DNA of 9,717 nt from CAYGBM01 sp964348225 (GTDB lineage: Bacteria; Patescibacteriota; Minisyncoccia; Minisyncoccales; CG1-02-41-26), in NCBI GenBank assembly GCA_964348225.1, contig CAYGBM010000001.1, positions 1 through 9,717 on the forward strand. Reading direction: 5' to 3'. How positions within the stretch are numbered: the first letter of the stretch is position 1; every line of letters starts with the position of its first letter. Position numbers and translations under genes: made by a program. The notes below the pieces were generated by a model. The model saw nothing but the letters and a program-made list of their open reading frames with translations, was not told the DNA's origin and did no database searches. Positions 1-5,905 of the stretch are shown here, piece after piece.

Positions 1-121
1 CTGCAAAGACAGTCAATCACTCATAGAGTATTTTTGCGAAACCAAGAAAGACAAAGCCTCAATGAAGCAAAAGTCCTACAAATGCCCCAATGCCTGCCAA
101 GATGGTGCTTGCCTGCCTTAA
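1..121 (+). CDS. C-terminal fragment of a Cys-rich, probably exported protein (5' end outside window)
   Basis: Reading in frame from base 2 gives 39 residues ending at a TAA (119-121). The fragment has the spacing LIEYFC, then about 15 polar residues, then CPNACQDGAC before the stop. From memory, short repeats of the type EY.C ... CP.GC..GAC recur in extracellular proteins of CPR bacteria and DPANN archaea, where the cysteines probably form disulphides. The other two forward frames give no such pattern: frame 1 runs on to a TAA near 172 with unremarkable sequence. The gene lies 72 bases upstream of the dockerin-type exported protein and on the same strand, so both may belong to a surface-protein group. 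The function cannot be told from this fragment. Confidence 0.6.
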   Translation, partial: CKDSQSLIEYFCETKKDKASMKQKSYKCPNACQDGACLP

Positions 122-180
122 AAGTTGTAATAATTATTGATTATCAACGATATAAAATAAAAGGTCGATTGTAAGCTATA

Positions 181-186
181 AGGAGA
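181..186 (+). promoter_or_regulatory. Ribosome binding site of the dockerin-type protein
   Basis: AGGAGA lies 7 bases upstream of the ATG at 194. It is one of only two clear Shine-Dalgarno sites in the window (the other is at 2959-2964), and both precede exported proteins. It fixes the start at 194, which also gives a complete signal peptide. Confidence 0.75.
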
Positions 187-193
187 GAAAAAT

Positions 194-1495
194 ATGAAGA
201 GAACAATATTACTTGTTGTTAGTATAGGGGGTCTTTTAATAAGCCTTGCCGTTGTTCGAGCTCAAGCTGACTGTCCTTTACTTGGCGATGTGAGTGGTAA
301 TGGCATTTTGGATTGCACTGACGTTGGACAGATTTTAGAGATGAGCGTTGAAAAAAGACCAGTTAATATGTGTGGCGATATCAGCGGCAATGGAGTTGTT
401 TCACCTCATGATGCCAGCTTAGTGATGAGCGACCCTAATTATCAAGGGGCAAGTGGCGATGTTAATTTTGATGGGGTTATTAACTGCCTGGATATTATGC
501 AAATCTTAGAGGCCTCGGTGGGTTTAACAGAGGCCCAGAATGCCTGCGGAGATTTAAGCGGCAATGACGTTGTCAGCCCCCACGATGCAGCCCTTTTGTT
601 AGACAAATACCCCAGTTTGTCTGCTTGCCAGTGGAGTATACCATCTCCTTGTCCTTCTTTTGGCGACATTAATGGCAATGGGCTTATTGATTCAGAAGAC
701 TCCAGGCTAATAATGGAATATTCAGTAGGTAATATTCAGTTGTCTGTTGACCAAATAGAACGTGCTGATGTCAGCGCTAACGGGGCTATAACTCCCTTTG
801 ATGCTGCTTTATTGTTGGAATATCTTGCTGGAATAATAGATACTTTGCCTATCTGCAATATTACTAAAACTACCTGTGATGCTAAGAATCCGTGTCCTGA
901 GGGTTTAACCTGTTATAGTTTCCCTAATATAGGGTTAAGATGTGCTCAGCCAGATCCTTTTGATTATTATCTTTGTCCAGATCTTGGTAAGCCTAGCATA
1001 GCTGAAATTTACCCTGGTATTGTTATGTGTGAGCCGTTCATCAAGTCCACACCAGAAGATGCTGAAGATATAGTTTCTTTTAATGTGGAAACGCATACAG
1101 TAACAATTACCAGACATAACGAAATAGTATCATCTGAGGTGAAGATAAAAAGCACAGCTCCAAATACGGGAGTTTTAGAGGCAGGGGGTATTCAAGCCAC
1201 ATACTCGGGAGAGTTAAGCATTAGTGGTGAAAAATTAATATTGGAGAATTCTCAAATTAATTATTTACCAGAGTATGCGGTTTCAGTATCTGACACGCCC
1301 GTTATTAGTTCAGTTCAGGAAGTAAACTTGAAACAACAGGATAATAAGCCAGTTTATTCTGTAAAGGGCGTGAAAAGCTCAAGGCTATTCTTTTTTATCC
1401 CGAAGAAAATGACTGTGGAAACGAACGTGGATGCTGCGACAGGCAAGGTTGAGAAAGTGGATAAACCCTGGTGGGCTTTTCTTGCCGATGAATAG
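194..1495 (+). CDS. Exported protein with six dockerin-type Ca2+ loops, Cys-rich segment and C-terminal beta-rich domain
   Basis: A 433-residue protein. Residues 1-25 form a signal peptide (MKR, hydrophobic core, AQA cleavage site). Six calcium-binding loops begin at D32, D62, D89, D120, D158 and D192. Each has Asp at 1, Asn/Ser at 3, Asn/Asp at 5 and Asp at 12, and is followed by a short helix, as in type I dockerins, so this is three dockerin pairs. Cys41/Cys60 and Cys98/Cys118 recur in the first two pairs and may be disulphides; the third pair lacks them. Residues 221-281 are Cys-rich (CPEGLTC, LRCAQP), resembling eight-cysteine clusters of CPR and archaeal surface proteins. Residues 290-423 look beta-rich and end in KPWWAFLADE. 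No catalytic domain or sortase signal is seen. A role as a calcium-stabilised surface or adhesion protein is inferred. Dockerins normally bind cohesins; a cohesin-like candidate is at 2971-3450. The gene has its own terminator. Confidence 0.85.
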   Translation: MKRTILLVVSIGGLLISLAVVRAQADCPLLGDVSGNGILDCTDVGQILEMSVEKRPVNMCGDISGNGVVSPHDASLVMSDPNYQGASGDVNFDGVINCLDIMQILEASVGLTEAQNACGDLSGNDVVSPHDAALLLDKYPSLSACQWSIPSPCPSFGDINGNGLIDSEDSRLIMEYSVGNIQLSVDQIERADVSANGAITPFDAALLLEYLAGIIDTLPICNITKTTCDAKNPCPEGLTCYSFPNIGLRCAQPDPFDYYLCPDLGKPSIAEIYPGIVMCEPFIKSTPEDAEDIVSFNVETHTVTITRHNEIVSSEVKIKSTAPNTGVLEAGGIQATYSGELSISGEKLILENSQINYLPEYAVSVSDTPVISSVQEVNLKQQDNKPVYSVKGVKSSRLFFFIPKKMTVETNVDAATGKVEKVDKPWWAFLADE

Positions 1496-1515
1496 ACCTT
1501 TCTTTATTAGAAATA

Positions 1516-1551
1516 CAAAAGAGCTTGATTTAAATCAGGCTCTTTTGTTTT
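1516..1551 (+). terminator. Rho-independent terminator after the dockerin-type gene
   Basis: Arms 1516-1531 and 1532-1547 are reverse complements over 16 bases with one G-T wobble. The outer part is CAAAAGAGC / GCTCTTTTG, the inner bases form the loop, and TTTT follows at 1548-1551. It starts 20 bases after the stop at 1495. The AAAAGAGC side also allows some termination from the other strand, but no minus-strand gene needs it here. It separates the dockerin gene from the sigma-factor unit. Confidence 0.85.
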
Positions 1552-1590
1552 GAACGTTAAATATAAAACACTTTTTTATATAAAAAAAGT

Positions 1591-1618
1591 TTGTTTTTTT
1601 GTGGTTTTTGATTAGAAT
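1591..1618 (+). promoter_or_regulatory. Promoter of the sigma-factor gene, predicted leaderless transcript
   Basis: TTGTTT (1591-1596), a 16-base spacer, then TAGAAT (1613-1618). The expected transcription start, about 7 bases past the -10 box, falls on the ATG at 1625, so the mRNA would be leaderless. A/T tracts at 1561-1589 could serve as an UP element. The only SD-like bases (GGAG, 1619-1622) sit 2 bases from the ATG, too close for normal use. The promoter at 3538-3566 has the same geometry. This is pattern-based with no expression data. Confidence 0.55.
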
Positions 1619-1624
1619 GGAGAA

Positions 1625-2176
1625 ATGATTGAACTGAACAGAGAAAAAGCTTTAATTGAGAAAATCAAGCAGGGAGAGAAGGAGGCGCTTGGAGAGATAT
1701 TTAACGCTTATTACGACAGGATTTTCAGGTTCTGCTTCAGACGTACTTCTTCAAAAGAAGCAGCTGAAGATATTACATCAGCCGTTTTTTTGAATATGAT
1801 GAAAGGCATCAAGAGTTTTAAATGGCAGGGCGAGAAAAGCTTTAAATCATGGATTTATCAAATTGCCAACAACAAGATTTGCGATTATTTCCGCAAGAAA
1901 TACAGGCGGAAAACGATTAATATAGAAGAGGTAGGGGAATTGCCAGCAGATGAGCTTGGCAACCCCCAGAGGGATTCAATCTTGAAAGAAAACAAGGAAG
2001 AGGTACAAAAAGCGATAAGCCAGCTTTCAAAAAAAGACCAACAGGTTATTAACCTTGTTTTTTTTGAAGAAATGACTAATCAGGAAATAGCTGAGATTTT
2101 AAATTGCTCAGTTAATGCGGTTTATGTGAGACTGCACCGGGCTTTGAAGAAATTGAAGACATTAATCAAAAAATAA
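1625..2176 (+). CDS. RNA polymerase sigma-70 family factor, ECF type
   Basis: A 183-residue protein of normal ECF length. Region 2 spans about residues 24-92: helix EIFNAYYDRIFRFC, then EDITSAVFLNMM, which contacts core polymerase, then SWIYQIANNKICDYFRK, which recognises and opens the -10 element. A linker (about 95-125) replaces region 3. Region 4 spans about 128-178 with the helix-turn-helix MTNQEIAEILNCSVNAVYVRLHRALKKLK that reads the -35 element. It would direct core RNA polymerase to a small regulon. The gene is probably expressed from a leaderless transcript. Downstream on the same strand is a two-TM protein that could be its anti-sigma factor, the usual arrangement for ECF factors. 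The family call is secure. The ECF subgroup, signal and target promoters cannot be read from this window. Confidence 0.93.
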   Translation: MIELNREKALIEKIKQGEKEALGEIFNAYYDRIFRFCFRRTSSKEAAEDITSAVFLNMMKGIKSFKWQGEKSFKSWIYQIANNKICDYFRKKYRRKTINIEEVGELPADELGNPQRDSILKENKEEVQKAISQLSKKDQQVINLVFFEEMTNQEIAEILNCSVNAVYVRLHRALKKLKTLIKK

Positions 2177-2282
2177 TACGAAATGCTTTTAACGAAGTTC
2201 AACTTCCCCAAATTGAATAAATATTTATAGGAATTCTTTGAATTCCTTCAATGTTTGGAAGTTGAACTTCGGGCATTTCGTA
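2177..2282. repeat. Long imperfect inverted-repeat element (IR1) between the sigma and two-TM genes
   Basis: Left arms 2177-2186 and 2193-2207 are perfect reverse complements of 2273-2282 and 2257-2271 (10 and 15 bp). They are interrupted by a 6-base left bulge and a 1-base right bulge. Inside, 2212-2217 pairs with 2247-2252, and 2229-2236 pairs with 2240-2247 around a TTT loop; the two inner helices share base 2247, so they compete there. The 15-bp arm is itself nearly palindromic (GAAGTT C AACTTC). The element begins on the base after the sigma-factor stop codon and ends 25 bases before the next ATG. Bases 2210-2229 form an AT-rich core shared with IR2 (5880-5954). There is no T-run after the right arm, so it is not a standard terminator. 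It is best read as a MITE- or REP-like element, or a structured RNA between two linked genes. Confidence 0.7.
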
Positions 2283-2307
2283 ATTCAAGATAATATAAAA
2301 AATAACT

Positions 2308-2892
2308 ATGACTAAAAAACCCCATCAAAAACTTTTTAAGGATATTGAAAAAATGAAAAAAGGCGAGGAAGTTGATTCTTCAGAGCCTTTGGCTGCTTTG
2401 TCTCAAAAAATCATTGAAGATACACCCAAGAAAGTGGAAATAAACCAAAGGCATAAGCTTGCTTTGAAGAATCAAATTATGGATGAATTGGAAGCTAAGA
2501 AAAAAATACCATACCCCGGCTTTTTCAACATTATATTTTCTTTGAGACCGCAAAACCTGGTTGCTTATGGTTCTTTGGTTGTTTTGGTTTGTTTTGTGCT
2601 TTTAGTTGGTAACCTTGCTTTACCAGGCGAGCGACCGCCCCTTGTTGAGACAGCAAAAGAAGAATTAGCTAGAAAAGAAGAACTTCAGGAAGCTGCAATC
2701 CCCCCAGCAGCAACTTCAGAAGAAGTTTTTGATGAATCTGCAATAGCAGAGGAGCTAGAGGAACCAGAAGAGCAAAAGCGAGGCAATACGAGAACTATTA
2801 TCTTTTCTGCTGGTATTGGTGCTGGCATCATTATTTCAGGAACGGGCATCAGGCTTTGGTTAAAATACAAGAACAAGGATAAAAATCTGTAA
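2308..2892 (+). CDS. Two-TM membrane protein, candidate anti-sigma factor
   Basis: A 194-residue protein with no signal peptide. Residues 1-80 are charged and soluble, with predicted helices around 5-18 and 45-65. TM1 is about 83-105. Residues 110-158 are an acidic, Ala/Glu/Pro-rich linker. TM2 is about 162-185 (Gly/Ile-rich) with a basic tail KYKNKDKNL. With the basic N terminus inside, the acidic linker would lie outside the membrane and both ends in the cytoplasm. It follows an ECF sigma factor, and the N-terminal cytoplasmic part plus membrane anchor is how many anti-sigma factors are built. I see no zinc-type HxxxCxxC motif. The anti-sigma role is therefore inferred from position and topology, not from a recognised domain. 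No Shine-Dalgarno site precedes the ATG. IR1 fills the gap from the sigma gene. Confidence 0.7.
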   Translation: MTKKPHQKLFKDIEKMKKGEEVDSSEPLAALSQKIIEDTPKKVEINQRHKLALKNQIMDELEAKKKIPYPGFFNIIFSLRPQNLVAYGSLVVLVCFVLLVGNLALPGERPPLVETAKEELARKEELQEAAIPPAATSEEVFDESAIAEELEEPEEQKRGNTRTIIFSAGIGAGIIISGTGIRLWLKYKNKDKNL

Positions 2893-2958
2893 GAATTCTG
2901 GGAGTTGAGCGATTAAGCTACATAGGGTTTAGGTTTAACTAATCACAATCAATTTAAT

Positions 2959-2964
2959 AGGAGG
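2959..2964 (+). promoter_or_regulatory. Consensus ribosome binding site of the small exported protein
   Basis: A full AGGAGG sits 6 bases before the ATG at 2971. It is the strongest Shine-Dalgarno site in the window and implies a normal leadered mRNA here, unlike the sigma and antitoxin genes. It confirms the start and the signal peptide. Confidence 0.85.
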
Positions 2965-2970
2965 AAGACA

Positions 2971-3450
2971 ATGAAAAGGTTTTCCTATTTTTCCTGTGTA
3001 GCAGTTGTCGTCCTTTTGGTTCTGGTCGGTTTGGCTGAAGCCAAGGAAGCCCGGTACGTGCTGGAAGTGCCAGATCAGGCGATTTGTCAAGGCGAAAATG
3101 CTAAAATGTTTCTTGCAGCTAATCGGCCTGTCAAGTCATTTGCTATCACTATGGTTTTCTACGATCCAATTGACCAGAAAAATGTTGTTCCGAGGATAGA
3201 ATTGCCTGACTTGCCTAAGGGTTGGTTAGCATGGATTGGAATTGACCTTAGAACAAACGAGGTTTCAGTCGGAGCTGAACCAACAAAGGGCAAAAGGCCG
3301 TTGCCGCCGGGTGAATACAGATTCACTTTGAACTTCAGGAGCTTTATCGGGCTCTTGAAGCCAAAAGTGAGCGGAACTGTCAATGGCGTTGAAGCTGAGG
3401 CAGAAATTGGCACCATTGCCATTTTACCGCCTCCACCGCCAACTCCATAG
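2971..3450 (+). CDS. Small exported beta-rich protein, possibly cohesin-like
   Basis: A 159-residue protein. Residues 1-24 are a signal peptide (MKR, long Val/Leu core, AEA cleavage site). The mature part of about 135 residues is mostly alternating beta-type sequence and ends in a proline-rich tail (PPPPPTP). The order of elements, namely GENAKMFL, then VKSFAITMVFYDP, then later PPGEYRFTLNF and a final GTIAIL strand, resembles cohesin or similar Ig-like sandwiches, in which a strand ends in YDP. This resemblance is weak and by eye; the Pro tail could instead lead into nothing or act as a spacer. Sampled lines have 45-57 percent GC, against 25-33 percent in the toxin/antitoxin genes just downstream. 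With the six-loop dockerin-type protein in the same neighbourhood, a binding pair is an attractive but unproven idea. No enzyme motif is seen. Confidence 0.7.
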   Translation: MKRFSYFSCVAVVVLLVLVGLAEAKEARYVLEVPDQAICQGENAKMFLAANRPVKSFAITMVFYDPIDQKNVVPRIELPDLPKGWLAWIGIDLRTNEVSVGAEPTKGKRPLPPGEYRFTLNFRSFIGLLKPKVSGTVNGVEAEAEIGTIAILPPPPPTP

Positions 3451-3537
3451 CAGTCAACACAGTCAGCATTATTAATCTTAACCCTCAACGTAGGCATGGT
3501 TCTCTAGTGATTTCAGTGAATCATGTCTTTTTGTTGG

Positions 3538-3566
3538 TTGTTTTGCGGGTGTTTTTATAGTAAAAT
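3538..3566 (+). promoter_or_regulatory. Promoter of the antitoxin/toxin operon, predicted leaderless transcript
   Basis: TTGTTT (3538-3543), a 17-base spacer, then TAAAAT (3561-3566). The predicted start falls on the ATG at 3573, 6 bases past the -10 box, exactly as at the sigma-factor promoter. There is no Shine-Dalgarno sequence. The stretch 3451-3537 upstream has no gene or clear hairpin. Confidence 0.6.
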
Positions 3567-3572
3567 AGAAGT

Positions 3573-3875
3573 ATGAGAGCATTGCCTTCTTTTCTAAAAG
3601 AATATTTTTGGGATGTAGATTTTTCCAAGCTGGACAAAAAAAAGCACTCTCAATTTATTATTGAGAGAATTTTAGAATATGGCAACAGAAAGGCTGTTGC
3701 CTGGCTCAAAAAAAATTTTGAATTACCTAAAATTAAAAAGATTCTGTGTGATTCAAAAAATCTGTCTGCCAAAAGCGCTAATTTTTGGCATATTATTTTT
3801 GGTTTGAAAAAAAATAAGATATCGTGCCTAAAAAAGTTATCTCAAAAAAAACACAAGCTGATTTGGAGGTATTAA
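3573..3875 (+). CDS. Antitoxin-type protein of an AbiE-like toxin/antitoxin pair (DUF6922-like)
   Basis: A 100-residue basic protein. The core (about 4-76) reads LPSFLKEYFWDVDFSKLD, then IIERILEYGNRKAVAWLKKNF, then LSAKSANFWHIIFGL. I recognise this as the DUF6922 type of small helical protein, usually encoded directly upstream of an AbiEii nucleotidyltransferase. By analogy with AbiEi it would act as the antitoxin and possibly bind DNA, but DNA binding is not shown here. The Lys-rich tail after about residue 78 is encoded in DNA that also encodes the start of the toxin (52-base overlap). Its predicted leaderless promoter has a good -35 and -10. The DNA is very AT-rich, suggesting the pair may have been acquired by transfer. 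Confidence 0.75.
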   Translation: MRALPSFLKEYFWDVDFSKLDKKKHSQFIIERILEYGNRKAVAWLKKNFELPKIKKILCDSKNLSAKSANFWHIIFGLKKNKISCLKKLSQKKHKLIWRY

Positions 3876-4441
3876 AAAGTGCTGGCTTGTTAGAGAATTT
3901 TTATTTGGCTGGAGGCACTGGTTTGGCATTGCAGTTAAAGCATCGGCTTTCAATTGATTTGGATTTTTTTACAAAAAGAGACATCAACACCAAGATGCTT
4001 ATTCAAAAGCTTAAAAAATTGGGCAGGCTTTCAATAAATCAGGAAGCTGAGAATACCTTAACAGTTCGGTTTAATGAAACGAATCTAAGTTTTTTTAAAT
4101 ATGAATATCCCTTGCTTTTTCCTTTAAAAACAATTAGCGAGATACGAGTGGCTGACATCAGAGATATTGGCTGTATGAAGCTCTCTGCCATTTCTTCTCG
4201 CGGCAGCAAGAAGGACTTTGTAGATATATTTTTTATTTGCCAAAAAACAATAGCTTTTGAGAAACTTTTAGAGGCTTTTAGGAAGAAATACAAGGACATA
4301 AATTATAATATACTGCATATTTTGAAGAGCTTAATTTATTTTGAAGATGCTGATAAAGAGCCAATGTCTAAGATGTTAATTCCTGTTTCATGGAAAGAGG
4401 TCAAAAATTTTTTTGAAGAGGAAATCAAAAAAATTAGTTAA
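3824..4441 (+). CDS. AbiEii/AbiGii-type nucleotidyltransferase toxin
   Basis: A 205-residue protein that starts at GTG. There is no in-frame ATG before the essential motif, so GTG (or a weaker TTG codon shortly after) must be used. The polymerase-beta-like nucleotidyltransferase core is visible: G30-G31-T32 in FYLAGGTGLAL, then D45 and D47 in SIDLDFF for metal binding, and the family's second block around 111-137 (DIRDIGCMKLSAI, SRGSKKDFVDIFF) with K119, K130, D131 and D134. AbiEii proteins are type IV toxins of abortive phage infection; related MenT toxins add nucleotides to tRNA. All expected residues seem intact, so it is probably active. It overlaps the antitoxin by 52 bases in another frame without an SD site, implying translational coupling. 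The length is at the short end for the family. In a probably host-dependent cell, phage defence or element maintenance are both possible. Confidence 0.88.
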   Translation: MPKKVISKKTQADLEVLKSAGLLENFYLAGGTGLALQLKHRLSIDLDFFTKRDINTKMLIQKLKKLGRLSINQEAENTLTVRFNETNLSFFKYEYPLLFPLKTISEIRVADIRDIGCMKLSAISSRGSKKDFVDIFFICQKTIAFEKLLEAFRKKYKDINYNILHILKSLIYFEDADKEPMSKMLIPVSWKEVKNFFEEEIKKIS

Positions 4442-4467
4442 GTTAGACAAAGTTTCCCCTTCTTACT

Positions 4468-5238
4468 ATGACAATGCAAAGAAGAAAAGCGGCTGATGGC
4501 AATTTAATATTAGGGGTAGATATTGGCGGTTCTAAAATACATTTTGGGCTTTGGGATGGGAAAAAGGTTGTTGAAAGGCGGGAGACAGAGGAGGTGTCTT
4601 TGGAGACGTTAAAACAAGGGGTTTCTTATTTTGAGGTGAGAAGGGTTGGTATTGGAGTGCCGGGAATTGTAGATTTTAAAACAGGCAAGACATTGAGGTG
4701 CCAGAATCTGAAGAATTTTGATGGGCTCAACTTGAAAAAGATTTTGAAGAAAGATGTGAGGGTTGATAATGATGCCAATTGTTTTTTAAGGGCAGAGGCT
4801 TTGTTAGGGGCTGGGAAAGGATATAAATATGTTTTAGGGATTACTATGGGCACTGGCATCGGAGGAGGGATAGTTATTAAAGAAAAATCCTCTGTTTTAA
4901 AGAACAGGAGGGGCGATTTGATTTATAAAGGAGCTGATGGGTCGGCTGGAGAGTTCGGCCAGATGGTTATCCAAGATGGTAAGACTTGGGAGGAGCTTTA
5001 CCGCGAGTTGAGAAACAAGCCTGACCAAGCAGAAGAGATTCACTCAAAAGCAATGGCTAATTTAATAAATATTTTTAATCCAGAGCTCATTGTCATAGGG
5101 GGCAGGGCAGCTAAGGTTCCTAATATGAAATCGGCTGAGAAGTATATTCTTTCTCCCTTGGCTAAAAAAGCTAAGATTGTGTTAAGCAGGCGCGGTGATG
5201 ATGCTGGTGCTATTGGGGCGGCTTTGCTGTTTGGCTAA
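4468..5238 (+). CDS. ROK-family sugar kinase-like protein, short and without the usual zinc motif
   Basis: A 256-residue ASKHA-fold protein. The N-terminal phosphate loop is LGVDIGGSKIHFG (15-27). GVPGIVD (64-70) and VDNDANCFLRAEALLGAG (99-116) match ROK kinases, with D102 as the probable catalytic base. The second phosphate loop is TMGTGIGGGIVI (126-137) and the adenosine motif is PELIVIGG (205-212). It is odd in two ways. The family's GEIGH is GEFGQM (161-166), so the His is Gln. The Cys-rich CxCGxxGCxE zinc site is absent, replaced by about 20 charged residues. It is also shorter than the usual 300 or so. It could phosphorylate glucose, N-acetylglucosamine or mannosamine, or have altered specificity. 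It starts 26 bases after the toxin gene without an SD site; ATG 4474 is an alternative start. The PIG-L deacetylase next door suggests amino-sugar metabolism. Confidence 0.85.
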   Translation: MTMQRRKAADGNLILGVDIGGSKIHFGLWDGKKVVERRETEEVSLETLKQGVSYFEVRRVGIGVPGIVDFKTGKTLRCQNLKNFDGLNLKKILKKDVRVDNDANCFLRAEALLGAGKGYKYVLGITMGTGIGGGIVIKEKSSVLKNRRGDLIYKGADGSAGEFGQMVIQDGKTWEELYRELRNKPDQAEEIHSKAMANLINIFNPELIVIGGRAAKVPNMKSAEKYILSPLAKKAKIVLSRRGDDAGAIGAALLFG

Positions 5239-5278
5239 AGAGAGGTAATATATGTATTGTAATTTAAGCTGAGTTGCA

Positions 5279-5905
5279 ATGAGGAAATTAATTTTAGAGA
5301 GTAATAATAAAGCATTGGTGATTGTTGCTCATCCTGACGATGAAACCATTTGGATGGGCGGAACTATTTTAAGACATCCGAATGTTGCTTGGACAGTTTT
5401 CTCGCTTTGCCGCAGGAACGACTCTGAGAGATTTGCTAATTTTCTGCGAGCCGCAAAATTTTATAATGCCTCATCTATTATCTCTGACTTAGAAGATGAA
5501 GGGATAATGACTCTTAAAGAAAGCCTGCCAGAGATTGAAAAAAGAATTCTTTCTGAGATGGACACGAGAAAATTTGATTATATCTTTACCCATGGTTTAA
5601 ATGGAGAGTACGGGCACTTGAGGCACAAGGGGGTTAGCAAAGTTGTAAAGAGGCTGTTTCAAAGAAAAGAGCTGGTAGGGCAGAGGCTTTTTTTGTTTGC
5701 TTACGAACAAGACAAAGACAGCGGAGTTTCCCTTCCCGCTCAGGCAGATTTTTATCTTGCCCTTTCTGAAAAAGAGTTTAGAATAAAAAGAGAAGTTATC
5801 AAAAACATTTACGGCTTCAATAAAATGTCTTTTGAGAACGGAAGCTGTTCCAAGATAGAAACTTTTAGACAAATTTTAAAGCAGCAGAGACCTGACCTCT
5901 TTTAA
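5279..5905 (+). CDS. PIG-L family N-acetyl-sugar deacetylase (LmbE-like)
   Basis: A 208-residue Zn-dependent deacetylase of the LmbE/PIG-L/MshB type. AHPDDE (17-22) supplies H18 and D21 as metal ligands and D20 as general base. HGLNGEYGHLRH (105-116) supplies H116 as third ligand, with H113 nearby. These enzymes remove the acetyl group from N-acetylglucosamine units on lipids, inositols, glycans or antibiotics. The substrate here is unknown, but a glycosyltransferase follows and a sugar kinase-like gene precedes it. No signal peptide or TM is present, so it is cytoplasmic. The last eight codons (KQQRPDLF) and stop lie inside, or directly abut, the left arm of the inverted repeat IR2, so this tail may have been added by an insertion. 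There is no clear SD site; a weak promoter (TTGCTG 5224-5229, TAATAT 5246-5251) is possible. Confidence 0.9.
   Translation: MRKLILESNNKALVIVAHPDDETIWMGGTILRHPNVAWTVFSLCRRNDSERFANFLRAAKFYNASSIISDLEDEGIMTLKESLPEIEKRILSEMDTRKFDYIFTHGLNGEYGHLRHKGVSKVVKRLFQRKELVGQRLFLFAYEQDKDSGVSLPAQADFYLALSEKEFRIKREVIKNIYGFNKMSFENGSCSKIETFRQILKQQRPDLF

Noticed and set aside
1619..1622. GGAG as the Shine-Dalgarno site of the sigma factor
   Set aside because: It is 2 bases from the ATG, too close for normal pairing, and overlaps the predicted -10 to +1 region; a leaderless start explains the layout better.
2177..2282. IR1 as an ordinary intrinsic terminator of the sigma-factor gene
   Set aside because: The right arm is not followed by a T-run, the arms are GC-poor and interrupted, and the loop region is long. 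It shares a core with IR2, which is also not a terminator by these tests.
2262..2296. ECF-type promoter (GAACTT in the IR1 right arm) driving the two-TM gene
   Set aside because: GAACTT is part of the palindrome and occurs for that reason; no matching -10 element is found at the expected 16-17 base distance.
3159..3497. Antisense open frame opposite the small exported protein
   Set aside because: It mirrors a gene with signal peptide and consensus SD; the antisense product has a Gly run from the proline codons, no start signal and no recognisable domain.
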